Assembly: GCA_003586115.2 (NCBI GenBank)
Contig: QVOM02000053.1
Location: forward strand, 5,995,316 to 6,059,315
DNA: 64,000 bases
Origin: Salvator merianae
Lineage: Eukaryota > Chordata > Lepidosauria > Squamata > Teiidae
Direction of reading: 5' to 3'
Shown piece after piece: positions 22,787 through 35,383 of this stretch. Numbering within the stretch: the first letter of the stretch is position 1; the number at the start of each line of letters is the position of its first letter. A program made the translations under genes and the position numbers. Under the pieces are notes generated by a model. That model searched no databases, was not told where the DNA came from, and saw nothing but the letters and a program-made list of their open reading frames with translations.

Positions 22787-23371
22787 TGAATGGCATAGAA
22801 GGATTGACAACTATCACCCACTCTAGCTTAAAAGCAGGGAAGAACATGTACGTATTGTATATACTGCAAAATATCTAAGTCCATCTATATTATTTTTGTT
22901 TATGTCATGCATTTATATCTGCATTTTTGTTTATTATTTTGTGTATATTTTATATATGTTAATTATATAAAATCTCTTTGTTTTTTAAAGTTATGCATCT
23001 AATGTGCAAGGGATTGATCTGGCCCCTACCTGTTAATCATGGTCCTGACATGCTCATCTAGACATAGAACTAGACATAGAACTGTGAGCAATAGTTTAAA
23101 AACAAATTTGTACGCATTGCATTTCTCAACAAAAGATAAATAAAATTAGCACTGTTGCAGATGGTAAAAGATTTTAGCATGTGCAGTTTGTTGCTGCTGT
23201 AGTTCATGAAAGTAGTGATCTTCCCAGTGTATTGAAAAACATAGGAAACAAAGATGACCTCAAGGTTAGGAAGGGTTTGGTAGCCTAGACGTATTGGTGC
23301 TAGGCTTATCTGTGCATGAGCCTTGCATTGACATGGTTCTCAAATTCTTATTCCTTTTGAAAGTTATAACT
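22787..23371. other. AT-rich sequence without recognised features
   Basis: Small direct repeat AGACATAGAACT x2 at 23061-23084. Nothing else recognised. Confidence 0.45.

Positions 23372-23413
<42 letters not shown>
23372..23413. repeat. (ATT)n microsatellite
   Basis: About 14 units of ATT/TTA. Confidence 0.95.
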
Positions 23414-23414
<1 letters not shown>

Positions 23415-24214
23415 TGTTATCCGATAGAATATGCCAATTTTTATTGATATAATTTTGAAGCTCATAATTGATAGAATTGTAGGTAGGGATGTGACCTACG
23501 ATAATAGCAACATAATGGAGTTATATCCCCACCCTCCCATCTGAACAGGTCCTATGTGGGCACTGCAAAAAATGTTCCTTCCAAAAAATTAATCTTAATT
23601 GTCATTAGCTAGCAGAAAGTACCAGAATATAAAAAAATATTTTCTGTGGGTAATTCCATAAAATTCCATTCATTATTTGATAATGAATATTTAGGAAAGT
23701 TTTTTTGTTTTGTTTTGTTTTTGGATGCAGTGTGATTTTAAGAGAAAGGATTTTGCCAAAATAAAAAAAAAAGTTTGTCTTTTGTGGCAAACATGTAGCG
23801 TTTTTCTTTTCTTTTTTTATGTTTTAAGTTTTGCCTTTTTCCTAAAAATCACTGAATGGTGCACAACATTTTTCTACCTTTCATTCTATCCTAACCAAGA
23901 ATCCCATAAAGTAATGCTAAGAAACAATGACAGACCTACATAGAGTTGATGGATCGCATGACAATTTCTCTGTATGGGTGTAAAATGGGTGTTCAAAGTA
24001 AAAAAGAAATAGGCTCTTTACAGCTGCAAGAACAAAACTGCAGGCAATTCTCTGGCCACAACACCCTTATGTGCATGTGAAACTCCAGATGTAGACCAGA
24101 AAGGTGGCAGGAAACCCATCCGCCCAGGCATCTTTGGGCTACTACTGGGTCTTGAAGCAGGAACTGGCTATGCTGGAGCATGTATATTTGCCCACCCAAT
24201 CTCTGGGCAATCTG
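23414..24214. other. AT-rich sequence; possible decayed MITE 24011-24230
   Basis: AGGCTCTTTACAGCTGC at about 24011 and the reverse of GCATATGGAAGTAGCCTGAC at 24213-24232 could be diverged Family 1 ends, but identity is weak. Otherwise nothing recognised. Confidence 0.25.
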
Positions 24215-24330
24215 CATATGGAAGTAGCCTGACACAAGGTCAACTAGTGAATTTTCACTGCAAAGTGAAGATTTGAATCAGAGTCTCCTAGGTTATAACC
24301 TTGCACTAAAGCCACTACACTACATTGTAG
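24215..24330 (-). mobile_element. tRNA-derived SINE head, antisense
   Basis: On the minus strand the sequence reads TGTAGTGTAGTGGCTTTAGT (tRNA-like head), then GACTCTGATTCAAATCTTCA with a B-box-like GATTCAAATC, then GACCTTGTGTCAG. This is the order of a common amniote tRNA SINE (head, B box, GACCTTGGGCCAG). Not a functional tRNA gene. Confidence 0.6.
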
Positions 24331-24439
24331 TGTTCAATGCCTTTGCAAAACAGTGCCTGTTAAGAATTTTGATTGAGGTACACATTAAACCAATACTTAT
24401 ATTTTTTTTCAAAGCTGTGCAAACACACATGTTCATTAG

Positions 24440-24659
24440 TAGAAATGCGCCAAGTTCATTTCCTGTTTGAAAATTCAATCAAATAGATTGTGCTTGAAGC
24501 TGTTTGCATTGAACCAAACATGATTTCTTCAATGGAAAAGTTGGAAGTTTTGTTTTCAAACAAATTTAAAATTGAATGTGAACTATCATTTGTTCAATTA
24601 AGTGGCTTGCTGATTTGATTTTGAATCAAACACATAATCTTCATTCATGCACATCTCTC
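24440..24659. mobile_element. Family 2 hAT MITE with perfect 8-bp target duplication
   Basis: TTCATTAG flanks the element on both sides (24432-24439 and 24660-24667), the 8-bp target site length of hAT transposons. Ends TAGAAATGCGCC and GAGAGATGTGCA (reverse strand) agree at 8 of 12 positions. The 220-bp interior is rich in TTTGATTTGAA/TTCAAT motifs shared with 37925-38115, 44515-44696 and 62145-62300. No coding capacity, so it needed a transposase from an autonomous hAT element elsewhere. Confidence 0.85.
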
Positions 24660-24667
24660 TTCATTAG

Positions 24668-26898
24668 TATTTTGGGAAGACAGGAAGATACGAAGTAAAC
24701 TTCAGATACTGAAAACTGTAGCAAATTGCCAAACATCCAAGTTTCAGAATTAATCCAATAAATTATCCTGATGATCCTGGATCTGAATTGAAGTGAGATG
24801 CATGTCAGAACAGTCAAGAGTGGGTGAAGTTGGGAATACAGCTGTTCTCACCTGCCATCTAGTCCTCTGGATTCCCATCAGGAATGCCTTCTCACTTTAA
24901 ACTTCCCTTGTTGCACGCTAGGGCAGTTGAAAGAAGCAAGCACTCTTCCTTTTGCAGTACTTGACATCATCCAAAGAAACACATTAAAACACTTATACAA
25001 AGAGACAGGCAAAAGAACCTGATAGAGAGTTGAGGCAGATATAAGCTGACATTCTACATTTTATGAAGTGACAAAAAGAAACAGAGACCGAATAAAAATA
25101 AATAAATAAACGGGCAACCCAGGCAGCTTCTGAAGATCATCTGTATCAGAGCAAATAAGATTGTCCATGAGTTCTTGTTGTTGTTGGCAAAGGGAATACC
25201 AGTCTGTCATTGCTCTTTGCTGGGAAATTACACCTGAAAAATGAAACACGATGAGAAGCAGGATCCCTGCAAACCTCTAATACTGTTTACACTTTTTCCC
25301 CCCTCTTACCTGACAGATATAATCTAGAGCAGAGTTAGGACTGGTCATATATACCCTAGAAAATGTGATCTTTCAGCTATGTGTGTTTACTAAACCTTGT
25401 TATTCTTGCCCAGTTCTGTAAGCTTCTGATCGTCTTTATGGGGGGTAATAAATCGTTATATAAAAGACGGGATTCAGCCAGTGTAAGGATGTTCACACTA
25501 CAATGCAAACCAATTTTTTCCCCAAAATCTTGAATGTTCAACTATGAAGAAGATCTTGAGACTGGAGCTTCTGCTAGGCCAGTAGCAGCACCTGGATTGT
25601 TAGAGGTGGGACCACAGAGCATTTTAAGCAGCAGAGGACCATGGTAAGTTGGCTAAGGACAGTATTGGTTAGGGACTCATTTGAGAACAGCTCAGGGGAA
25701 ATTCTTTAGATGTTTATAATTGTTTTATTTTTAACTGGGCAGTTTTACTCCTATTACTGTCAACATTGCATCACAGGAAGCATGATAAAGAGAAAGATCT
25801 AGAGGAAGAATCTAACTGGAAACAAGTAATTCCTCCCAAAACCAGTTCGCTCCTTTTATGGAATGTTTGATAGAAGGGTTAGACATGTTAAGACTATCAC
25901 TTCTTCTATTCTGCTTCTTAACCATCAGAATATGAAGATACTCATATCATCCTCCTTACTGACTTGTTATTGTTGCTAAATTCTAGACTAGTCCAAAAAA
26001 AGTCACCACTGATCCATGACTTGGTCATAGATGAAAGGGTTGGGCTGATCTGACTAACAGAGAGGTCCAGTGCTTACAAATTCCCAAAATGTTCCAGCAT
26101 CCTCCCTCCATTCCCAAGCCTTGACCTTGAAGCAAGGCAGCAGCTTCATACACCTAACCCTCACTCCTTATATACCCCTGCCATGAGAACCTTCAGTCAC
26201 TGATGACTGGGTTGCTGTCAAGATGGGTACAGAAGACACAGCTGTAGCCATCTTGGCACATACACAAAATATGCTTACATAAACCCTGAGAGCTTTACTA
26301 GACAGTAGTACACAAAATACATTCATCCTTCCTGATGCTAGGTTTAGAGATCCACTTTTTGCCCCCTTTTTTTTTCTTAAATCATTGGAATATTGGGAAA
26401 CTACCCATAGTGCTTAGTAATAATGGCTCATGCTCAGCTGCAGAAACCTCCTGGGCACACAAGATAAATAATAAGGATTGTGACAGAAACCAGCTATAAA
26501 CAGAGCTGGGTTAATACAATGCTTATGCTTTCTGATCTGTGTCATGATTGCCAGAGGCTTTTTCATGAGTTTCTGTTAGTTGTTATTAACAATGTCCATC
26601 AATTTCCTGCTGTCATGATATTAAAACCACAGGGTGGGCATTTCAGTGTGAGTTCCTGCTGAGAAGGTCATAACATAATGCCTTGTCCAACTGTTTTCTG
26701 TGCAATTAGATGAAATTCTGGTCAGGTAAAGAGACGCTTTTTCTTTTACGAATGGTGGAAACTACTCATTTTGGACTTTCAGATCAGAAATTTATCAGAG
26801 GATGGAAAACTGTGAAGGGAGGAGCGTTTTGACCTCTCTTCTTATCAGATAGACAAATTAAATTCTGGACTGTCACACCACATTATTTCTTTTTCGTT
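24668..26898. other. AT-rich sequence without recognised features
   Basis: No transposon end or coding signature recognised in this stretch. Confidence 0.4.
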
Positions 26899-26925
26899 TC
26901 TCTTTTCTTTTCTTTTCTTTTTTTC
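26899..26925. repeat. (TTTTC)n tract
   Basis: Short pyrimidine pentamer repeat, about five units. Confidence 0.85.
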
Positions 26926-29900
26926 CTATTGACAACAAACATTATAAAAAGTTATGGGTGAGTATACTTGAAATGAGCCAAAAGATTTATTCCAAAAGCT
27001 TGTCTGGAAGAAATGGAGGTAAGGAAATTTGACCTTAAACTCTGTAGTATTTCTGGGATTTCCCGTGTCTTCCCTACAATAAAGTCTGCAAAGTTTTCCA
27101 GGAATAGGCAAATCACAAATTAGATTTGGCATCTGGTGAGAGACTATGGCTATCCCTTGCTCCTGCCCCGTGAGATTTGACTGGTGTTGTGAAAAAGTGC
27201 AAAGACAAATGCAAAAAAAAGTCTGGTTTTTTTATTAAACAGCTTGATGCCAAAACAAATAAATGAGTTTTTACCTTGATGACAAAATGAACATGCAAAT
27301 TTTGTTGTGCACATCCTTATTCTATCCTTTCTTCTTATGAATGATGAAGAGGCATGACTTCTTAAAGAAGAATAAACTTGCACAACAATCTGATTAAATC
27401 TAGTGAAAGAAGGGATGCATAAAACAAGCATTTGTAAAGGAATTCCTGAATTCAAACCTCAGCATCTTCATTTTTTTTTTTTTTTAATAGAATTATTGAC
27501 CAAGTGTCTGGTCAGGATAATAAGATAACTTATTCTGGCCTAGATTGATCAATCCAGCTGCATCACAGATTTAATAGCCATCTCTTGATCTTTAAATCCT
27601 CGCTCATGGAGGAGATCAGGTGTGAAAAGCACTGCAAAGTTACACTAAAATTGTTGGGGGACTCAGCCAGAATCCTTATTTTAATTGAATCGCAAGCATT
27701 TTGCATCAGTGAATGTTCAATCAGCATTGATCCTATAACTATTAAGTTTCACTCTCTGATGGCAAGGCTCTTGTATTTGCCACTATTGTGTAACCAAAGT
27801 TAACATCCTTCATTTAGTAATATTTCAGCAAATGACAGCAGGGCTGTGTGTGCACGTTGCACTCTCATTGTGTGTGTATGATAAAAGAGAGGGAGAGAAG
27901 GAGAGAGGGAAAGTTCTTGATGACTTTGGAGTCTAAGAGCTTATATGAGTCTACAAAAATACTTCATACTGCACTGGCAATCCTACATGTTCTTACCTGA
28001 ACGAGTCCTCTTGGATTGCTCCATAGTGATTAGACTACAAAGGGGATTTTGTATGCCTCTATCAAAAATCCCATAGATGTACTTCTCTTCATTAATGTCC
28101 CTTAGACTAAATCAGACACTCGTATTTAATCATCTTCTGTATTGTGGGTGCGGCCCCACGTTGTAAGTTGAATCTGTATTGGAGAAGAATGAGGATTGAA
28201 TACATGTTTCATTTGTTCCCACACTTGCATAATAACACAGACTCGGCACACAAAGATTGGCCACAAAGAGGTGGCTCTTGTTACGTGGCCAAGAGTAGGA
28301 AGACAAAGACAGTTTTAACTGGGTGGTTTGGAACCAGCAGTAAGAGAGAGAGAAGGTTTCATGGACCTCTCTGAGTAAGCCGGCAAAAGCAGAGAGGGAG
28401 AGGAAAATTCTCCAAGATTAATAGAGCTACAGAAAGGCTGCCCAGGAACTGATGAAGATGGTGGAGTCATAACTCTATGATTGCTCTTCCTGGGAACAGT
28501 CCGCTGACTAATCTGTAACCCAATGCGAAAGGAAAAAAGAAGTGGCATGCATAAGCACACACCAAATTACTCTTTTTAGTTTTATACATCTGCTAAATAT
28601 TTTCAGATCCCTCTGGTATCTTCAATGAATCATTTTATTTATTGTGCTCTGAGTTAATGCTTACAACATTTTTCTTCCGCTATTCGTTTTATGATTTTAT
28701 AAGGGAAGAAGTCATGTAAAAATAATAAAGAGTAGTTTAGAACAACAAATTCTAGCTGGCCACAGTATTTAGCACGGAGATTTAGAAGGAATTTTTGCCA
28801 ACAAAAAGTCACTTTTATTTTGTCTGTACTATGTGACTCTCACATGCCTGATTTTGTGTGTGTGCTAAGATATTGGAGAGGATGAGATGGATAGACCGTA
28901 TCATGGGGGTAATGAACATGAGTCTGAACAAATGTGAGAGACAGTGGAGAGAAAGGGTACCTGGCATACCATGATACCAGGCTCACTCACTTCTTTGTCC
29001 CTGTGTCAAGTCTATCTTTGAAGACAAGGTTCCGGAACTGCTCATCAGAAGAGGAATGGAGGTTGCAAATATGGGTTGGTGGAGGTGTTGCGCAAACACT
29101 GTGCCATTCTGCGGAGTCCGGAATGTCCTGTTCTCTTTGTCTTGGACCAGGTGCAGAAGTGTTGATGCCTGGCCCAAAACAAATGGTGTCAGACCATTTG
29201 TAGACCTCTTAGGTCTACAACTACTCCAGAATATGGACCGTTTAGGATAGTTCTGGGCTATACTAGCACCTGTCCCATGCAAATGATGCATAATGGGCAG
29301 CTGTTCGGTACACTCTGCTGAGCAAGTGCAGAAATGACCTGAGAGAGGGAATGAGAGAGTGTGAGTACTGTTATAGGCAGAAGAAGAGGCAATTCATCTT
29401 TTTACTGTTTGAAAATTCTGGGAAAAAAGACAAAGAAAGACAAACAAAGAGATATATCTTGTCACCTGAAGAGATAAAAAATCTGCTCTGGGAACTGTGG
29501 AGAGTGGGAAAACGAGAGAGAGAGAGAGAGAACAGATTGCAAGGGGAGGGGAAATAAAAGGCAGAGTATGAGAGAGCAATTGTTAGTACTTTAGAATCCT
29601 AAAAAGTGACAGCATGTGATAACAAGCTCTAAATAGAGGCCATATGCTTTAGGGATACACTATGTTCCTTTTCCTTCAGATATCACAGCAATATGCTAGC
29701 AATTTTCTCAGCTGCTTGCATTCCTATACAAATAGATATAGTGAGAGACTTTAGCTGAGATGGTATATAGGCTAAACTCCTAAAAGTTCAAGGACTGTAT
29801 TGGTGGTGAAAGTGGAATTGCCTAATATCGCTATCGCTACATGTCTGCCGAAGGCTGGGGGGGATCCAGTGAATTAAATGCTAAAATATTATATTACATT

Positions 29901-29928
29901 CAATCAGGGTACTTGCTATATGACTTTG
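26926..29928. other. AT-rich sequence; possible MITE end near 29335
   Basis: CAAGTGCAGAAATGACCTGA ending near 29340 looks like an inverted Family 1 end, and GTAGACCTCTTAGGTCTAC (29201-29219) is a palindrome; a full element could not be bounded. (GA)n at 29515-29531 and T/A runs at 27471-27485 are present. 27590-27800 is repeat-free and could be single-copy conserved DNA. Confidence 0.3.
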
Positions 29929-30055
29929 GGCCTTTTTGCACTTTCCACCTTAGGACAGGATAACTGTCTTATAAGGACTTGGAACATACCAGGAGCAGGC
30001 TACCAATATCCGACAGCAGACTACCAGCATTCTGGCCGCTGCTGTGGCAACTGAG
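29929..30055 (+). mobile_element. Family 1 MITE left end, invaded by a microsatellite
   Basis: GGGCCTTTTTGCACTTTCCA at 29929 is identical over this span to the inverted right end at 55833-55852, and the next bases (CCTTAG) also agree. Just inside, CCTTAGGACAG and CTGTCTTATAAGG form a hairpin. The element then runs into the polypyrimidine array; no matching right end was found. Confidence 0.6.
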
Positions 30056-30286
30056 AATCTTCTCCTTCTCCTTCTCCTTCTCCTTCTCCTTCTCCTTCTC
30101 CTTCTCCTTCTCCTTCTCCTTCTCCTTCTCCTTCTCCTTCTCCTTCTCCTTCTCCTTCTCCTTCTCCTTCTCCTTCTCCTTCTCCTCCTCCTCCTCCTCC
30201 TCCTCCTCCTCCTTCTTTTGCTCCTCCTCCTCCTCCTCCTCCTCCTCCTCCTTCAAGAGCTCCTCCTCCTCCTCCTCCTCCTCCCA
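30056..30286. repeat. 230-bp polypyrimidine array: (TTCTCC)n then (CCT)n
   Basis: About 21 hexamer units of TTCTCC to about 30183, then CCT runs to 30212, a CTTCTTTTG interruption, CCT again to 30251, AAGAG, and a last CCT run to 30286. Almost all pyrimidine on the plus strand, a strong triplex former. The 90-103 codon frames (FSFSFS, EKEKEK, GEGEGE, LLLLLL) are shadows. Confidence 0.97.
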
Positions 30287-30930
30287 CTGAAGATCTTAGT
30301 CTCAATAGTTTCTTAAGGTTTCCAAGTACTAATTGTTTGGATGTTATTTCTTTCTTTCAATAATCCTCTAAATTGATCTCTCTCCATAGCTTTTGTTTAA
30401 TGCAGCCCCAGAAACCCACAATAAAGTGACTTGTTATGAGATGCTACTGATTTTCTTTTGTAGACTGGGCCGTAGCTGTATAGCAGAACTGACCCACTGG
30501 CAAGTTTGTTTTCGCCTATGATTGTCTGGGTTTCCATGGTTCTATTAATCCCTCATGTTCCATAGGTAGGACCCAAACTATACTATTAGACAAGAAATGG
30601 CTCTATACTTTGGAACTTATAACTTAGGTTGAACTGGCTTAGCTGCACAGCATAAAAGGAATGGAACCAAAGCTGTTTGTTTTCTGCTTATCATATTTTG
30701 TGCCCTGCACCAAATGCTAATATTGATGGAAAAGAGAAAAAGTGAAGATTTGGAATGCCAACACAAATGATGGGTCTGGTCAGGAAAGTGGAGATGAAAT
30801 TCAGCTCAGGAACTTTCCTGTCTCTCATCCAGTTGCCACATTTTCACAAGACCCCACCCCTATGAAACTACTTGATTTCTCCCTGTAACAAATAATACTT
30901 TGAACATCCCAGCAAGAAAGTGCAGGCTCT
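30287..30930. other. Sequence without recognised features
   Basis: Nothing beyond short low-scoring frames. Confidence 0.4.
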
Positions 30931-31428
30931 GGGCATGTCTGTATTTCATTGGCAAAGGGTGCTTTTGAGGAAGCACTTCCACTATGGTAGATTACTTTTA
31001 TAGACTCAGTCAGCTTTGGTAAGGAGGTTGACAGTGCCACTACTGTCACTGAGGCTGCAGTTCTCAACACAGCAAGAGCCCAGCCTACCACAGGGCCCTG
31101 ATTCAGAATGAGGAGGCATGCAGAAGGCATGTCTTCCATGTTCTGAATTACCAGGAGACACGTTTCAGTGATGCACCATAGTGTGCCACCGAAATGTGTT
31201 CCCCAGAGACTCTGAGGCTAGGAACTTCTGATCCTAGCCCTTGCAGGCATGGGAGTTTGGCCTCAAAGCTCACATGAGCTGCAACACTACAGTGTGGGCT
31301 GGTTTAGACCAGCATTGTCATATGGAGAGCACAATTCCAGACCACACATTTCCATTGGTGGAATCCACAGGCCTGGCTGTTCCAGACACACAATTCCAGC
31401 CATGGAAGGGTAAGTGCAGAAAAGGTCT
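30931..31428 (-). mobile_element. Family 1 hAT-like MITE
   Basis: The right end is clear: on the reverse strand AGACCTTTTCTGCACTTACC. The left end GGGCATGTCTGTATTTCA is a weaker match. Internal GGGCTAGGATCAGAAGTTCC (reverse strand) matches GGGCTAGGAATGAAAGGTCC at 61613, so it is the same subfamily as 61423. The terminus carries GTAAGT at 31410-31415. Confidence 0.5.
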
Positions 31429-33229
31429 AAATTTGTTTGTATCCTAAACATTTCCTTGGGCTTTCACAGTGATCGGCAAGTCAACCCAACTTTTATTACA
31501 GTCAGTTTCAAAAAGACATAAAGCAGAAGAACACCAGTGCAAGCAACATGTCAACAGATACAATGTACAGGTAAAAATAGGGATTTGTTAATTCAGAGTC
31601 TACAAATTTCATGTTGTTTTGCACATTTCAACCATGTTGCTCAACACATAAGATAACGAGCAATTTTATATTACAAATCATCACTTATTTTACTACCTTG
31701 GTCAGCAAAGTAGCCTTAGTTAAAGTGATAGTTTTTAACAGTATATATTTCTATAGTGCCATAAAAAGTATCTCTTAATCACTCTATTAAACTTTGATAA
31801 GTTGCTCACAAAGACTGTAAGCTCTAACTCTAGCAAGAATTCAATTATACATACATACACGAGTGCTAGGAACAAAATCCTTTGGTACTTATGGACTTTA
31901 ATTAAAATTTGCTTCCAGTTTCTCCTTTCCATTTTTCTTTCCAATTTTAAACTAAATCTATATTTTAACATGTAAAACTAATTGTTCAAGATCTAAGTAA
32001 ATTTAAATATTGAATCTCAATTAACTTTTTTTTCTCTAAGATATATGAGAAGTTTTATCTGTATTCTTTAGTTCTTAAATCCTGGGGGAAAAAACAAAAC
32101 AAACATTTAGGATGAAGGGGGAAATGACCTACAGCCATGTTAAAGAGCACATTAAAGTTTTATTCATATTAATTGCTGCTCTCCTCCTAGCCTTAACTTC
32201 CAAGTATTCTATGTGAATTGTAATTAATTCAAAAGGCCACTACAATTTATCTTCCAAAATGCCAAAAAGAACATTCTGGAGTTGAGTTCAGCTAGCAAAG
32301 AGTTCCTTCGTGAATTGTGTGGATGCAAGCAGTGTCGATGATTTATCTATGTTTGGGACTACAACCTTTGTGGGCCTGTGGGTTCTAGTCACAATATGAC
32401 TGCTATGAGACATGGAAAAGAACATAAACATTGGCTGGAAAAAAAACAACAACCAACTCTCTCAATACCACTGACTAGCACTGAGAAAGAGAAGAAATTG
32501 TGCTCAGTCAGAAGAAGACACATTTCAACTTCTATAAAAGGAGGGTATAGAGAGCAGATGATAAGTCTTCTACTGATCCAGACTGGCTGATTACACAATA
32601 CATTTGTCTGTTCTGCCGCATGTAGTACAGCCCACAGAGTCCGGTCCAGGGTGTTAGCCTATTCAATGATACATCCATGTTCAGACAGACTTGTCTTGTC
32701 CAGGCTTCAAAAGCTGAGAACAGAAGTTTCTACCTTCTGAAGTTTCCAGCTGAAGCCATTTTGGAAGTGTTCCCACTTCCGGCAGCACTTCCTGATGTGC
32801 TGCCAAAAAGGGTCCAGGCCCTCTATCCCAAACCATGGGACATGCTGTTCCAGCCAGGGCTATATTCTACCCCTTGACACCCCCAGATGCCTCACACAAA
32901 GATGCTGGCCAAGAAATAGAAACAGCATCTGAAGTAAGGTATTGGACACTTTAGACAGCCCAGAACTCCAGGTTTAGGAGTCACATGAGTGAGATTCAAC
33001 TGTTGTACATAACCCCATGCTAAAATAGCTATCAAATGTTGTTTGTTCTATAATCATGGCAGGTAGATGGCTTGAACTGTAGTGCTGGCCAACCTTATGT
33101 TATCCATAATTTTACATGTACACTTGCTTATTTCTTTGTGGTATTAAGCCACCTTTCTTAGGGGTTTTAGATTTTTTCCCCCACTTAAGTGAAAATTTCC
33201 CTCGCTTTTTGCATCTTAAAGGTAAAATA
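31429..33229. other. Sequence without firm features
   Basis: 32625-32890 is GC-richer and may be a decayed MITE (two TTCCGGCAGC/TGCTGCC-type arms around 32775-32808), but ends are not clear. Otherwise AT-rich and unrecognised. Confidence 0.35.
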
Positions 33230-33260
33230 TTCTATTTACTACTATATATATATATATTAT
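33230..33260. repeat. Short (TA)n tract
   Basis: About eight TA units within AT-rich DNA. Confidence 0.8.
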
Positions 33261-34490
33261 AGTCATCAGAACAGATGCTTTTCCTGTTTTAATACAACAA
33301 AATGTCAAAATACATTTGTCAAGACAGGAATACTGTATGTTAATAGAAAAAGTAAACAGATGCTGAAACATTTTAATAGACAATTATTCACAGTCCCTCT
33401 TCTATTAAAAAAAAGTTAGCACACTACCTCAAAATAATTCCACACACTTTTTGTTTAAGGTTTCTAACAGCAGCATTTGTATTACGAAAATAAATTTGGC
33501 CTTTTGGCACTAAGTAAGGCACTTCCCACTGGCAAGAAGTTCCTTGTTCTTCTCATCACTGCAAAAATGCAATCACTTCAATTTATTGTTTTTCTTTTGC
33601 CTTTGAAAGTGAAATGATAGGTGGTGAGGGCATCAAATTATTTATTTATTTATTTTACAGTGAAAAACAGAAATGGATTGCAGTGCAAATTCTGAACAGT
33701 CTGAAAAAATAGTGTGAGATTCATACAGAAAAACAATAAAAATAAAACAGACTTTTATTAGAGAGCTGCAGATTAAACTAACACACCCTTCCTGTATTAA
33801 TCATTACACAATCTTCCTCAGAACAAAATGACTAGATGCAGAACTTTAGCAAATCTCAGAGTCAGTTGATTGGAAAGGTGCCTCTCTAATAATCCTACAG
33901 TATTTCTCATCTCTAAATTAAATTTAACTTTGTCTGCTATAGTCTTTTTTTTTTCTTTTCTTTTCTCTTTTTCAGAAACTAAATATGAATCATTCATAGT
34001 GGGTGTGAATGCACTTGACCAGGAACAGGATAGCTGCTCCCATTCATGTGCAGCTCCACAAAATGCAGAGACACTTTGCTAGAGACCATCCCCAATGCTT
34101 GCTAGCTTAAAATGCCAAAAGACCCTTAAATGTGATTTTTATAGAATGTCTGACCGACCAGATAGCACCAATGACTGACATTAAAAGATCCAGTGTTACT
34201 AATTTGGCTTTTTAAGGGCAGCACTTTAATAGTATGTTAAGTTATTATTATTTTTTATAAGTCTTCAGGGGTAGAATTGTTCTATCTGGAGTGGTCTCAT
34301 TGCACTGTTGAGGCAGTATCGATTGTTACATTTTATGGAGTCAATTAATCTCAAGCTCTTTTGCCTGACTAGGACATCAATATTTATAGTCAAGTGTCTT
34401 GGCATCAAATGGAGGATTATGGGAGCAACCTGATCAGATATCACTGATTTGCTAACATATTTGCTTAAGACCATATTTGCACATACCACA
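33261..34490. other. AT-rich sequence without recognised features
   Basis: (TTTA)n at 33640-33656 and a T-rich tract at 33941-33970. No coding signature. Confidence 0.45.
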
Positions 34491-34491
34491 C

Positions 34492-34533
34492 ATATCTATA
34501 TCTATCTATCTATAGATATAGATATAGATATAA
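34492..34533. repeat. Inverted TATC/GATA microsatellite hairpin
   Basis: TATCTATCTATCTATAG meets ATAGATATAGATATAGATA at a CTATAG centre. The left arm is a 4-mer repeat and the right arm a 6-mer repeat, so pairing is imperfect but extensive. Confidence 0.85.
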
Positions 34534-35083
34534 AGAAATCATAGGCAAAGACAAAATTGCGTGCTGAAATAACCTTTCTATCCTCTGCTAGCTTTTCCCT
34601 CTTCATGAAGGATAAAGTAGTCTCTTCTGACCTTTGCAGTAAGTAGCCACACTGACTGCTGAACACTGATACATTTGCTCCATTACCTAGAAAGGATTCG
34701 GCATAAACTATTGCCTTCACTTCCTCTGCTGTAGAAGGAAGAAAGTCCTTTTCCATGAATGACTGATCACAGATGCCAACTTAAAGATTTTAAACTCTTT
34801 GGTCTGGAACATATTTTCGTTCTTGACATGCTAGTGTTTGAAGCCTATAATTAAAGGTTTTGTTTATGGTACTCGGTATTATTGCAAACTATGTATTATT
34901 TTGTTGACTGATGGAAGTAGGTTATAGAAGCAGTTTCTATTTTATTTTGTAGAACAGACATCCATTTAATGAAAATATCCTTCCCTGTTCCTCTTCTTAG
35001 AATCATTCCCCCCCTCTCTTGTGATAATCCTGTGCTTTGTGAAAAGGGATCGAACTTTCCCCCCAAATGTCCAGGTGTGTCAC
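34534..35083. other. Sequence without recognised features
   Basis: No element recognised. Confidence 0.4.
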
Positions 35084-35383
35084 AGGGCCTTTCTGCATTT
35101 ACCTCTAGGCTGTTTGGTATTCCTCTTCTGTGCTTTTTTTGTCCACATGATGGTGTGGACCCTGCTGGTATGCTACTTCTGCACACGATGGAGCATAGTG
35201 CAGATTGAGAGGCCTAAGCTCGGCTCAGGGATATCTTAGTCAGGTTCCCAGAAGCAGTGCACTTCAGAGGCTGCTTCTGGAAGACCAATGAAGTGATGGC
35301 AGGTTTCTCATGCCCAGTAAACTGGCCCAGCCACACATGAGTGCTGTGCCCGTCTACCACCTGGGAATGCAAAAGAAACCACT
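35084..35383. mobile_element. Family 1 hAT-like MITE
   Basis: GGGCCTTTCTGCATTTACC at 35085 and, on the reverse strand at the other end, GGTTTCTTTTGCATTCCCAG bound a GC-richer 300-bp block. Interior has GAAGCAGTGCACTTCAGAGG and GGCTGCTTCTGG, a local inverted pair. No target duplication seen. Confidence 0.6.

Noticed and set aside
28934..29291. 89- and 102-codon frames on opposite strands
   Set aside because: GC-richer patch probably a worn MITE; no domain and no splice structure that fits.
29969..30316. Several 90-103 codon frames on both strands
   Set aside because: Translations of the polypyrimidine array in different frames (FS, EK, GE, L repeats).
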